Positions 1-8,500 of a stretch of 34,219 bases of DNA are shown piece by piece. The notes beneath the pieces are model-generated. The model saw only the letters and a list, made by a program, of their open reading frames with translations, was not told the DNA's origin and did not search any database. Both the position numbers and the translations under genes were made by a program. Location of the stretch: the NCBI GenBank assembly GCA_003021045.1, contig PXRN01000013.1, positions 1 through 34,219 on the forward strand, written 5' to 3'. Source of the stretch: Halobacteriales archaeon QS_4_69_34. GTDB taxonomy: Archaea; Halobacteriota; Halobacteria; Halobacteriales; Halococcaceae. How positions within the stretch are numbered: position 1 is the stretch's first letter; each line of letters opens with the position of its first letter.

Positions 1-320
1 TCCGGCCTGACTCCTGAATCACGCATTACCCACTCTGATCTGACTTCGACGTTTCCAGAATCGAGACGGTCGAAATCGAAGTTCAGTTTTGGGTTCGGCT
101 CTAACGACGATAAGAACGCTTCAAGCAGGTCCGTGCCGAAGCCATGTGGTTCCGATGGGTCAAGGAAGTACGACAGAATCGTGTTCCAGTCCGTCTCTTT
201 GGACTCCTGTCCGAGAAGGTGAAGGAACGTCTGTGGTGGCTCCTCAACATCGGGCAACTGCGCGAAACGCCGCTGGAACTTCGAGAGTGAATCTTCCAAC
301 TCCTCTCCTTCGTTCGCCAT
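1..320 (-). CDS. PD-(D/E)XK nuclease-like protein, N-terminal part (runs off the window)
   Basis: The minus strand is open from an ATG at 320 to the window edge, giving 106 residues with no stop. It begins MANEGEELEDSLSKF and contains ILSYFLDPSEPHGFGTDLL at about residues 47-65. This resembles the N-terminal signature of the PDDEXK_4 group of PD-(D/E)XK nuclease-superfamily proteins, where a 'fLaWLLDP..nHGlG..FL' block precedes the catalytic D and E-x-K. Those catalytic residues would lie beyond the edge, so nuclease activity is inferred only. The start is supported by a TATA-like box 28-33 bases upstream. Codon use (TTA, TCA, AGA) is more AT-rich than in the neighbouring housekeeping genes, which suggests an accessory, possibly defence-related, gene. 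It lies 66 bases downstream of fttA on the same strand but has its own promoter. Confidence 0.6.
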   Translation of the reverse strand, partial: MANEGEELEDSLSKFQRRFAQLPDVEEPPQTFLHLLGQESKETDWNTILSYFLDPSEPHGFGTDLLEAFLSSLEPNPKLNFDFDRLDSGNVEVRSEWVMRDSGVRP

Positions 321-347
321 TCACACCCGGTCTCGTACCGGCGTGAC

Positions 348-353
348 ATAAAC
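348..353 (-). promoter_or_regulatory. TATA-like box for the PDDEXK-like gene
   Basis: Minus-strand GTTTAT lies 28-33 bases before the ATG at 320, inside the 66-base gap after fttA. The spacing fits a leaderless or near-leaderless haloarchaeal transcript. Confidence 0.45.
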
Positions 354-386
354 GCTCGTCCGATTGCCTGCTCAGTCGGAAGACGT

Positions 387-2303
387 CTACTTGAAACGGA
401 ACGTCTCCAGGTTCTTCGGCGCGAACGTCCGCATGTTGTAGTCGTGATACAGCGCCGAGGACAGGTCCTGCACCGAGGACTCGTCGCCGTGGACACAGAG
501 CACCTTCTCGGGGCGGGGATTCATCGTCTTCACGAAGTTCTCCAGGCCCTGGCGGTCGGCGTGGCCCGAGAACCCGTCGACGGTCTCGACGTTGAGATTG
601 AGATTGAGCGTGTTCGAGCGCCCGCGGCCGTTGTTCATCGGGATCTCGTCCCAGCCATTTTGAATGCGCCGCCCCAGCGTCCCCTGCGCCTGATAGCCGA
701 CGAACGTCATCGTCGAGTCGGGATCGCCGCCGAGGTGTTCGAGCCACGACATTATCGGGCCGCCGGTGACCATCCCCGACGTCGAGAGGATTACGGCGGG
801 ATCACCGTCGGCGACATCGCGACGCTCGTCTTCGCCCTCGTCGATGTGGTTGAACTGCGGGGCGAGGAAGGGGTTGCCGTCGTCGCGGAAAATGCGATCC
901 CGGAGGTCGTCCCGGAGGTACTCGGGGTAGGTGGTGTGGATCGCGGTCGCCTCCCAGATCATGCCGTCGAGGTGGACGGGCATCTCCGGAATCGTCCCCT
1001 CGCGCATCGCCTCTTCGAGGACGAGCATGATCTCCTGTGAGCGACCGACGGCGAACGCGGGGATGAGGACTTTCCCCCCTCGGTCGTGGGTCCGGTTGAT
1101 CACCTCGATGAGGCGTCGCTCGGAGTCGGCCTGGTCGGTCTGGTAGTCGTTGCGCCCACCGTAGGTGGACTCCATCACCAAAGTCTCGACGCGAGGGAAG
1201 TCGTTGGTCGCGCCGTTGAACAGTCGCGTGTCGTCGTAGTGGACGTCGCCCGAGAAGCAGACGTTGTAGAGGCCGTTGCCGATATGGAAGTGGGCCACCG
1301 CCGAGCCGAGGATGTGGCCCGCGTTGTGCAGCGTGAGTTTCACGTCGGGGGCGATGTCGGTGACGTCGCCGTACTCGATGGGGATGGTGTGCTTGATCGT
1401 CTCGCGGACCATGCTGCTCTCGTAGGGCGGACTTCGCCCCTCCTTGGCGGCGACGTCGAGGTAATCTAGTTGAAGAAGCCCCATTAGGTCCCGCGTGGGC
1501 TCGGTGGTGTAGATCGGCCCGTCGTAGCCGTACTTGAACAGGAGCGGCACGAGCGCCGAGTGATCGAGGTGGGCGTGGGTGAGCACCACGGCGTCGAGGG
1601 AGTTCGCCCCGGAGCCGAGCGCTTCCGGCACCTGGAGGTAGGGCACGTCGTCGGAGCCGGGCTTGTCGCCACAGTCGATCAGCACGCGGGTGTCGGGCGT
1701 CGAGAGCAGGAAGCTCGCCCGGCCGACCTCCCGGCAACAACCGAGGGTCGTCACGCGGACCCACTCCTCCTCGGAGAGCTTCTTGCGGTGGATCTGACGG
1801 CCGATCCGCTCTAAGATGTCCCGGCGCTCCTCGCGCTCCTGTTTGAGGAAGCTCCGGACGTTCGAGACCGTCGCGGACTCGATCGGGGGCGTTCGCACTA
1901 CTTCGGGCGTCCAGCCGATTTCACGGGTGATCTCCCGGAGCGTGGAGCCGCGCCGACCGATCACCATTCCGGGCTTTGCGGCCTCGACGATCACCTCGCC
2001 GGTGTCCTCGTGGAAGTCGAGTTCGGAGACGCCGGCCGCATCGGGGACCACCTCGCGGATGGTCTCGCGGGCCTCGCGGGGGTCGGTCAGCACGTCCGGG
2101 TCCGGGCGCACCGTGATGCGCTTTCTGAGCGTGCCCGCGAGGTTGCGCACGAGGTCGCCGTCGCGCGCGAACGCCTTCGGGTCGCGCGTGTAGACGACCA
2201 GTCGCGGTCCCTCGTAGGTCACGTCCGAAACCGAGACGTCCGCGGGCAGTTCGTCGGTGATCGTTGCTTGCAGGTCGTCGAGCTGCTGGTCTACCGTGCT
2301 CAT
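387..2303 (-). CDS. fttA: aCPSF1/FttA, KH-domain beta-CASP ribonuclease and transcription termination factor
   Basis: This 638-residue protein is an archaeal CPSF73-like metallo-beta-lactamase/beta-CASP nuclease. The family cleaves nascent RNA at U-rich 3' ends and terminates RNA polymerase. The first ~140 residues carry KH-type RNA-binding modules, including PGMVIGRRG at 111-119. The metallo-beta-lactamase core shows D210 (VLIDCG), HAHLDH at 243-248, H330 (NAGH) and D353 (SGDVH). The beta-CASP part follows, with MESTYGG near 378, GFSGHAD, and a late CVHGD that supplies the last metal ligands. The start chosen is the ATG at 2303 (MSTVDQQLDDL). The frame stays open further upstream, but that translation is low-complexity and unlike the family. 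The gene is divergent from the 2645 gene. Length and motifs are complete. Confidence 0.95.
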   Translation of the reverse strand: MSTVDQQLDDLQATITDELPADVSVSDVTYEGPRLVVYTRDPKAFARDGDLVRNLAGTLRKRITVRPDPDVLTDPREARETIREVVPDAAGVSELDFHEDTGEVIVEAAKPGMVIGRRGSTLREITREIGWTPEVVRTPPIESATVSNVRSFLKQEREERRDILERIGRQIHRKKLSEEEWVRVTTLGCCREVGRASFLLSTPDTRVLIDCGDKPGSDDVPYLQVPEALGSGANSLDAVVLTHAHLDHSALVPLLFKYGYDGPIYTTEPTRDLMGLLQLDYLDVAAKEGRSPPYESSMVRETIKHTIPIEYGDVTDIAPDVKLTLHNAGHILGSAVAHFHIGNGLYNVCFSGDVHYDDTRLFNGATNDFPRVETLVMESTYGGRNDYQTDQADSERRLIEVINRTHDRGGKVLIPAFAVGRSQEIMLVLEEAMREGTIPEMPVHLDGMIWEATAIHTTYPEYLRDDLRDRIFRDDGNPFLAPQFNHIDEGEDERRDVADGDPAVILSTSGMVTGGPIMSWLEHLGGDPDSTMTFVGYQAQGTLGRRIQNGWDEIPMNNGRGRSNTLNLNLNVETVDGFSGHADRQGLENFVKTMNPRPEKVLCVHGDESSVQDLSSALYHDYNMRTFAPKNLETFRFK

Positions 2304-2644
2304 GGCTCGCGGCTGTAACGTAGGCGACGCGACGCTCGCCGGCGGACGTTCCGCCAACGGGTGTTCCGCCGGTAACGGCGGCCGTCGAAGGGCGAACGTC
2401 GGGGACGGAGACAGTGTCGCATGTGGTGGTGAAGGGACGGCTCGCACGACGCGAGTGCTGGGCCGGTGAGTCCGGCCAACCGCGACCGGGTCGGCGAGCG
2501 AAGAGTCCCGAAAACCCGCCTGTACCGACCCGTATAGCGAGTGTACACAAAAACCTTCGCAAAGTCCACCAGTGTAGTCCGACCACGCCACCGGTGCGGC
2601 CCGGACCACACAAGACACCCGTTCGAAGCCACGAGCAGGTGAAG
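2304..2644. other. 341-base divergent intergenic region between fttA and the 2645 gene
   Basis: No gene is recognised. On the fttA side it holds two adjacent hairpins (2341-2355 and 2366-2381). Near 2531-2552 there is an AT-richer patch (TATAGCG, then GTGTACAC and an A-run) that may contain promoters for both directions. Long open frames across it are high-GC artefacts. Confidence 0.5.
2341..2381 (-). promoter_or_regulatory. two tandem hairpins upstream of fttA
   Basis: The first inverted repeat has 6-bp arms GGCGGA/TCCGCC around CGT (2341-2355). The second has 5-bp arms CCGCC/GGCGG around GGTAAC (2366-2381). They end about 38 bases before the fttA start codon and would lie in a 5' leader if transcription starts further upstream. 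A regulatory role is inference; chance hairpins are common in GC-rich DNA. Confidence 0.3.
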
Positions 2645-3133
2645 ATGCGCCTCACAGCCGACATCGTCGCCGCCGAACACGAGTGGGTCCGCGAGCGCGC
2701 GGACAGGGTCGTCCCGCTGATCAACGATGTGCGCGCCGACCTCGGGGCGGCGTTCGACGCGGAGGTCGGGACCGTCTCGACGGCGGAGTACCGCGCGGCG
2801 GTCGATGCGGTGTTCGCCGACGGCGACCTCGCGGTCAACGTCGCGGCGCTCGTCGCCCTGTTGCGCGACCTCGACGTCGCAGACGACTACCCGGGCTTCG
2901 TCGTCGACGAACTCCTCGGGCGCGAGCTCGCCGGCGCCCTCGCGGGCACCCAACCACTGCGGCTGCTCGGCGAGGCGACCTTCCACTACGCCGACGTCAC
3001 GACCCACACCGAAGGGCCGGCCGGGATGGACGACCTCGACGCCGCGCTCGCCGCGGGCTTCCAGACGCGGCTGCCCGGCTGGGAGTGGGCCGACGGCGAG
3101 AGTCCGTTCGCGGTCGGGTCAGAGCGGGAGTGA
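2645..3133 (+). CDS. uncharacterised acidic haloarchaeal protein (162 residues)
   Basis: I do not recognise the family. The protein starts MRLTADIVAAEHEWV and looks mainly helical and soluble, rich in Ala, Asp and Glu, with no membrane segment and no cysteine pairs. It ends in a more hydrophobic, aromatic stretch (LPGWEWADGESPFAV). ATG 2645 is preceded by AGGTGA, which matches the 16S anti-Shine-Dalgarno core, but the spacing is very short. An in-frame GTG at 2639 is an alternative start. The acidic composition and divergent position beside fttA support a real gene. It converges on the GNAT gene with a gap of only 8 bases. Confidence 0.65.
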   Translation: MRLTADIVAAEHEWVRERADRVVPLINDVRADLGAAFDAEVGTVSTAEYRAAVDAVFADGDLAVNVAALVALLRDLDVADDYPGFVVDELLGRELAGALAGTQPLRLLGEATFHYADVTTHTEGPAGMDDLDAALAAGFQTRLPGWEWADGESPFAVGSERE

Positions 3134-3141
3134 CCGCAGGG

Positions 3142-3573
3142 TTAGGTATCGTAGTTCATCTTCACGAGCGCCTCCTCGCGGTCGTCCACCTCGATCGTCG
3201 GGTCGTGCTCCGCGAAGCCACAGGCCTCGTAGAAGTGGATCAGACCCTCGCGGCAGCGGAGCTCGATCACGTCCACCTCGGAGAGGCGTGGACGGTCGAC
3301 GATTCCCCGCATCAACCGCTTGCCCAGCCCGTCGCCGCGCCGCGCTTCGGCGACGATCACGTCGTAAACCTTCGCGTAGTAGACGAAGTCCGTGAGCACG
3401 CGTGCCGCCGCGACCAACTCGTCGTTTTCGCGCAACCCGACCGCGAGCGGCGTGTGTGCGAGTGCGTGCTCGACGTCGGCGTGCTCGCGGTCGGCCCACC
3501 ACTCGTACTCGCGGTAGAGCCGGAGGTATTCGCCGGCGTCCTCGGGGCCGAGCTCGACGACCTCGGTCGCCAT
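3142..3573 (-). CDS. GNAT-family N-acetyltransferase
   Basis: This 143-residue protein is a single GNAT domain that would transfer an acetyl group from acetyl-CoA to an amine; the substrate cannot be read from the sequence. Motif A, the pyrophosphate-binding loop, is visible as RGDGLGKRLM at residues 79-88, preceded by the beta-4 strand (YDVIVAEA). The following segment has the typical C-terminal 'FYEACGF' signature, a common GNAT motif-B landmark. The start is taken at ATG 3573 (MATEVVELGPED), which gives normal family length. An upstream extension to 3879 is open but arginine/glycine-rich and lacks family character. It converges with the 2645 gene and diverges from proS. Confidence 0.88.
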   Translation of the reverse strand: MATEVVELGPEDAGEYLRLYREYEWWADREHADVEHALAHTPLAVGLRENDELVAAARVLTDFVYYAKVYDVIVAEARRGDGLGKRLMRGIVDRPRLSEVDVIELRCREGLIHFYEACGFAEHDPTIEVDDREEALVKMNYDT

Positions 3574-3795
3574 ACCCGCCGGTCCGAGCGGCACGACGTA
3601 GCCCTGTCGATGGCGGAGCGGCCGCGCCGTGCGGACGGCGGATCCGTGTCGCCGCGGGCGCTCCCTGGTGGTATGCAGGCCGGCTCGACGCGTGACCCGC
3701 CCGCTGCCGAGCCGGCCGTCGGCCCGCGTTCCCTCCGGGTGGCCCCTGAGCCACCCCCTCCCTTCGCCGCCGTGGCCGGCACGAAGCGCACCACC

Positions 3796-3801
3796 CTTAA
3801 C
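3796..3801 (+). promoter_or_regulatory. TATA-like box for proS
   Basis: CTTAAC is placed 23-28 bases before the proS ATG at 3824, inside very GC-rich DNA. This is the spacing expected for a leaderless haloarchaeal mRNA and supports the chosen start. Confidence 0.55.
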
Positions 3802-3823
3802 CCACCCGACAGTCACAGCATAC

Positions 3824-5299
3824 ATGAGCGAACCGCAGACACAGGAGCTCGGCATCACCGAGTCGAAAGAGCACAGCACGGGCGAGTGGTACGCAGAGGT
3901 CGTCCGGAAAGCCCGCCTCGCCGACTACGCGCCGATGGGGGGGTTCATCGTCGCCCGCCCCCGCGGGTACGCCCTCTGGGAGGGGATCCAGGAGTACCTC
4001 GACGCCCGGTTCGAGGACACGGGGGTCGGCAACGTCTACTTCCCGATGTTCATCCCCGAGTCGTATCTGGAGCGCGAATCGGAGATCGTCGAGGGGTTCG
4101 ACCCCGAGGTCGCGTGGGTCACCCACGGGGGCTACGACGAGCTGGAAGAACGGCTCGCCGTCCGGCCCACCAGCGAGTCGATCATCACCCCGTTCATGAG
4201 CCAGTGGGTGCGGAGCCACCGCGACTTCCCCCTCCTCCTCAACCAGTGGTGTTCGGTCGTCCGGTGGGAAGCCACCGACACCAAGCCGTTCTTCCGCACG
4301 AAGGAGTTCCTCTGGCAGGAGGGCCACACCGCCCACCGCGACCGTGAGTCGGCGTGGGCGGAGACGATGCGCCGGCTCGACCAGTACGAGGACCTCTATA
4401 CGGACGTCCTCGCCATGCCCACCCTCCGGGGACGCAAGCCCGCCCACGACAAGTTCCCCGGCGCGGACACGACGGCGACGCTCGAAGCGCTGATGCCCGA
4501 CGGCAAGTCCCTCCAGGGGGCGACCAGCCACTACCTCGGGACGACCTTTGCGGAGGCGTTCGAGCTGACCTACGTCGACGCCGACGAAAGAGAGCGGACG
4601 GCTCACACAGCCTCGTGGGGGCTCTCGTGGCGCGCGCTCGGCGGGCTGATCATGACCCACGCCGACGACCAGGGACTCGTCCTGCCGCCGACGCTCGCGC
4701 CCGAACAGGTCGTGGTCGTACCGATCTGGCAGGACGACAGCCGCGGGGCGGTCATGGGATACGCCGAGGAGGTCGCCACGGACCTCGACGCGGCGAACAT
4801 ACGAACGGCGTTCGACGACCGCGACGAGCGCAACCCCGGTTTCAAGTTCAACGAGTGGGAGCTGCTGGGGACGCCCCTCCGGATCGAGATCGGCCCCAAC
4901 GAGGTCGAGAAGGACGAAGCGACGCTCGTCCACCGGCCCGACGGCGAGTCCGTGGTCGAAGGGCGCGAGGGACTCGCCGCGACGGTCGCCGAGCACCTCG
5001 ATACGGTGTACGCGAAGCTGTACGCGGCCGCCGAACGGAACCTGGAGGAGGGCGTCCGCGAGGCCGGGAGCCGCGAGGAGCTCCTCGGGACGATCGGTCG
5101 CCACGGCGGCTACGTGAAGAGCCCATGGTGTGGCGAAGAGGCGTGTGAGACCGCCGTGAAGGACGAGATCGCGGCGGAGATCGTCATGGTGCCCCTGGAG
5201 GGCGAGGACGGCCCCGCCGACGAGACCGGACCCGGCGACGAGTGTGTGATCTGTGGCGAGCCCGCCGCGACGACGGCGTACTTCGCCAAGTCCTACTGA
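3824..5299 (+). CDS. proS: prolyl-tRNA synthetase, archaeal/eukaryotic type
   Basis: This 491-residue class II aminoacyl-tRNA synthetase charges tRNA-Pro with proline. The N-terminal catalytic core has the motif 2 region RWEATDTKPFFRTKEFLWQE at about residues 147-166, followed by GHTAH. An anticodon-binding domain follows (VVVPIWQDD onward). The C-terminus shows the zinc-binding extension of this subtype: C436 and C441 (CGEEAC), then C474 and C477 (CVIC), ending in the characteristic aromatic tail KSY. The bacterial-type editing insertion is absent, as expected for this subtype. Start ATG 3824 has a TATA-like box 23-28 bases upstream; the open frame before it is proline/arginine-rich and non-coding. 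It is monocistronic, followed by a T-tract at 5314. Confidence 0.96.
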   Translation: MSEPQTQELGITESKEHSTGEWYAEVVRKARLADYAPMGGFIVARPRGYALWEGIQEYLDARFEDTGVGNVYFPMFIPESYLERESEIVEGFDPEVAWVTHGGYDELEERLAVRPTSESIITPFMSQWVRSHRDFPLLLNQWCSVVRWEATDTKPFFRTKEFLWQEGHTAHRDRESAWAETMRRLDQYEDLYTDVLAMPTLRGRKPAHDKFPGADTTATLEALMPDGKSLQGATSHYLGTTFAEAFELTYVDADERERTAHTASWGLSWRALGGLIMTHADDQGLVLPPTLAPEQVVVVPIWQDDSRGAVMGYAEEVATDLDAANIRTAFDDRDERNPGFKFNEWELLGTPLRIEIGPNEVEKDEATLVHRPDGESVVEGREGLAATVAEHLDTVYAKLYAAAERNLEEGVREAGSREELLGTIGRHGGYVKSPWCGEEACETAVKDEIAAEIVMVPLEGEDGPADETGPGDECVICGEPAATTAYFAKSY

Positions 5300-5313
5300 G
5301 GGTTCCGGTTCCC

Positions 5314-5318
5314 TTTTT
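5314..5318 (+). terminator. U-tract terminator after proS
   Basis: A TTTTT run lies 15 bases after the proS stop. Archaeal termination uses short U-tracts without a needed hairpin, and FttA acts on such ends. It is a weak signal on its own, but T-runs are rare in this GC-rich stretch. Confidence 0.4.
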
Positions 5319-5435
5319 CGTCCCATGTCCCATCGCTGGCGTCTCGCGCACCCCGTTTCGCCGCCGGTCGCGTCGTCGCCGCTCGCTTCCTTCGCCCGAC
5401 CCACCGCGGCCCGTCGATGTTCGCCGCCACACGGC

Positions 5436-5484
5436 CTTATTTGGTATTAACGCACAACTATACCTTGAGCATCAACCTCTTATC
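5436..5484 (+). promoter_or_regulatory. gltB promoter region with two TATA-like boxes
   Basis: The DNA turns clearly AT-rich before gltB. CTTATTT (5436-5442) and TCTTATC (5478-5484) are both TATA-like. The second lies 27-33 bases before the ATG at 5511 and would give a leaderless message; the first would give a leader of about 45 bases. Two promoters would suit nitrogen-dependent control, but no operator is identified. Confidence 0.4.
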
Positions 5485-5510
5485 TCGGCGGGCCATAATC
5501 ATCGACACTC

Positions 5511-8500
5511 ATGGTTTCACGACGGTCACCACCCGCCGTCGAACACCCGGCCGGGACGGCCGGGCTCTGTGATCCGGCCGACGCACGGGCGAACTGCGGC
5601 GTCGGCGTCGTCATGAACCTCGACGGCGGCGCGGCCCACTCGGTCGTCGCCGACGGGATCGACCTGCTCTCCTGTCTCGAACACCGCGGCACGACCGGCG
5701 CGGAGGAGTCGACCGGCGACGGCGCGGGCATCATGCTCCGGACCCCCCACGACTTCTTCGCCGACGAACTCGACGCCGACCTCCCGGAGACGTATGCGGT
5801 CGGCTCGCTCTTTCTCCCCCAGGACGACGCGGCACGCGAGGAGCTTCGGGACCTCTTCGAGACGACGCTCGCCGGGCACGGCCTCTCGGTGGTCCACTGG
5901 CGGACGGTGCCGACCGACAACGGCGACCTCGGTCGGACGGCGCTCGACTCCGAGCCCGCCGTCTTCCAGGCGTTCGTGACTCCCAGCGAGGATGTCGATG
6001 CCGGGAACGCCGCGGGCGAAGCCACGGATACCGGAAACGGCGTCAGCGCCGACGCCGTGGGCCCCGACGGCGAACCGATCGCCACCGACGAGTTCGACCG
6101 ACGGCTGTACGTCGCCCGCCGGGCGGTCGAAAAGCGAGTCGAAGAGCGCGCCCCAGCGGGCGCGGAGCGCTTCTACGTCTGTTCGCTCGACCGCCAGACC
6201 GTGGTCTACAAGGGGCTGCTGAAGGGCGACCAGCTCGCGGGCTACTATCCCGACCTCCGCGACGAGCGGGTGGAATCGACGTTCGTGATGGTCCACGCGC
6301 GCTTCTCGACGAACACGCTCGGCGCGTGGCATCTCGCCCATCCCTACCGGAAGGTCATCCACAACGGCGAGATCAACACCATCCGGGGCAACATCAACTG
6401 GATGCGCGCCCGCGAGACCGACCTCAAGAACGAGCGTGCGGACGGCGACTTCGAGACGATCAAGCCGGTGATCGCCGATCCCGACCAGTCCGACACCGCG
6501 AGCGTCGACAACGCGCTCGAACTCCTGATGGCCGGCGGGCGCGACCTGCCCCACGCGCTCCGCATGCTGATCCCGGAGGCGTGGCGCGGCGACGAGCACG
6601 GCCTGGGCGAGGAGCGCCGAGCGTTCTACGACTACCACGCCTCGCTGATCGAGCCGTGGGACGGCCCCGCCCTCGTGGCCGCGACCGACGGCGAGCGCGT
6701 CGGCGCGGTGCTCGACAGGAACGGGTTCCGGCCGTGTCGGTACGATATTACGACCGACAACCGGCTCGTGATGGCGAGCGAGGCCGGAGCGCTCGATCAC
6801 GAGCCGAGCGAGATCGAAGAGCGTGGCCGCCTCCGGCCCGGACAGCTCTTCCTCGCCGACCCGGCCGAAGGGCGCGTGATTCCCGACAGAGAGGTGTTCG
6901 AGGGGCTGACCGACCCGAAGTACGGCGAGTGGGTCGACCGCGAGCAGTGCCACCTCGACGAGGTCGTCGACGGGCCGGCACACGAGCACGCCGACCGCGG
7001 GTCCAGAGAGGCAGTCGAGGATCTGCGCGCCCACCAGGCGCTGTATGGCTACACCCACGACGAGCTCGACAACCTCCTCGAACCGATGGCCCGGGAGGGG
7101 AAAGACCCCGTGGGCTCGATGGGCGACGACACCCCCCTCTCCGTACTGAGCGATTTCAACCGCCCCCTCTTTACGTACTTCAAGCAGCTGTTCGCGCAAG
7201 TGACGAACCCGCCGCTGGACTACATCCGCGAGGAGCTCGTCACCTCGATGGAGAGCCGGCTGGGCTTCCAGCGCAACCTCTTGGACGAGTCGCCGGCACA
7301 CGCCCGCCAGCTCGTGCTCGACTCGCCCGTGCTCACCGACGCCGAGACGGCCGCGATCAAGGAGCTTGGCGACGGGAACGGAGACGGCGGTGGCGCCGAG
7401 AGCGCGAGCGACGACGCGGGCGCGAACGGACTGTCCGCCGCGACGATCGACATCACCTACGAGCCCGACGTGGGCCTCGAAGCGGCCGTCGAGGGGGCTC
7501 GTCGGGACGCGACCGCCGCGGCCGAGGAGGGCCACGACGTCGTGGTGCTTTCGGACCGTGCGGCGGGTCCGGATCGCGTGCCGGTTCCCTCGCTGCTGGC
7601 GACGGGCGCGGTGCACCACCACCTCACTCGCAACGGCCTGCGCAACCACGTCGGGCTCGTCGTCGAATCCGGCGATCCACGCGCCGTCCACCACGTCGCC
7701 ACGCTCGTCGGCTACGGCGCGGGCGCGGTCAATCCCTATCTGGCCTACCGGACGATCGCCGACCTCACGGCGGACGCGGACGGCACGGACTTAGAGAAGA
7801 CGCTTGCGGCCTACCGAGCGGCCCTGGAGGACGGCCTGCTGAAGACGATGGCGAAGATGGGCATCTCGACGGTCGAGAGCTACCAGGGGGCCCAGATCTT
7901 CGAGGCGGTCGGCCTCGACTCAGACTTCGTCGCGGAGTACTTCGAGGGCACCACCGCCCGGACGGAGGGCATCGGTATCCCGGAGATCGAGTCGGACCTC
8001 CACGACCGCCACGCGATCGCCTTCTCCGATGACCCCGACATCGAGCGCCAGGGCGAGTACGAGCACCGTTCCGGGGGGATCTTCCACGAGTGGAATCCCG
8101 AGAGCGTGGGCGCGCTCCAGCAGGCGGTCCGACAGGGCGACTACGAGCAGTACCGGGAGTTCGCCCGGCTGATGAACGACCAGAGCGAGACCCTCCAGAC
8201 GCTCCGGGGACTCCTGGAGTTCGACAGTCCCCGCGAGCCGATCCCGATCGAGGAGGTCGAGCCAGTCCACGGGATCGTCGAACGCTTCTCGACCGCGGCG
8301 ATGAGTCTGGGCAGCCTCTCGCCGGAGGCCCACGAGAACAACGCGGTCGCCATGCACCGGCTGGGCGGGAAGTCAAACACCGGCGAGGGCGGCGAGCCCC
8401 CCGAGCGCTTCGGCACCGAGAAAGAGTGCAGCGTCAAGCAGGTCGCCTCGGGCCGCTTCGGCGTCACGAGCGAGTACCTGAGCGCCGCCGACGAGATTCA

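Noticed and set aside
2683..4347. 554-codon plus-strand open frame across the unknown gene, GNAT and proS
   Set aside because: It is extremely Arg/Gly/Pro-rich and overlaps three genes with clear motifs; it is a high-GC shadow frame.
3797..5404. 535-codon minus-strand frame opposite proS
   Set aside because: It mirrors the codon structure of proS and has no family motifs of its own.
5526..7694. 722-codon minus-strand frame opposite gltB
   Set aside because: It is antisense to a well-supported glutamate synthase and rich in Val/Gly/Arg with no recognisable domain.
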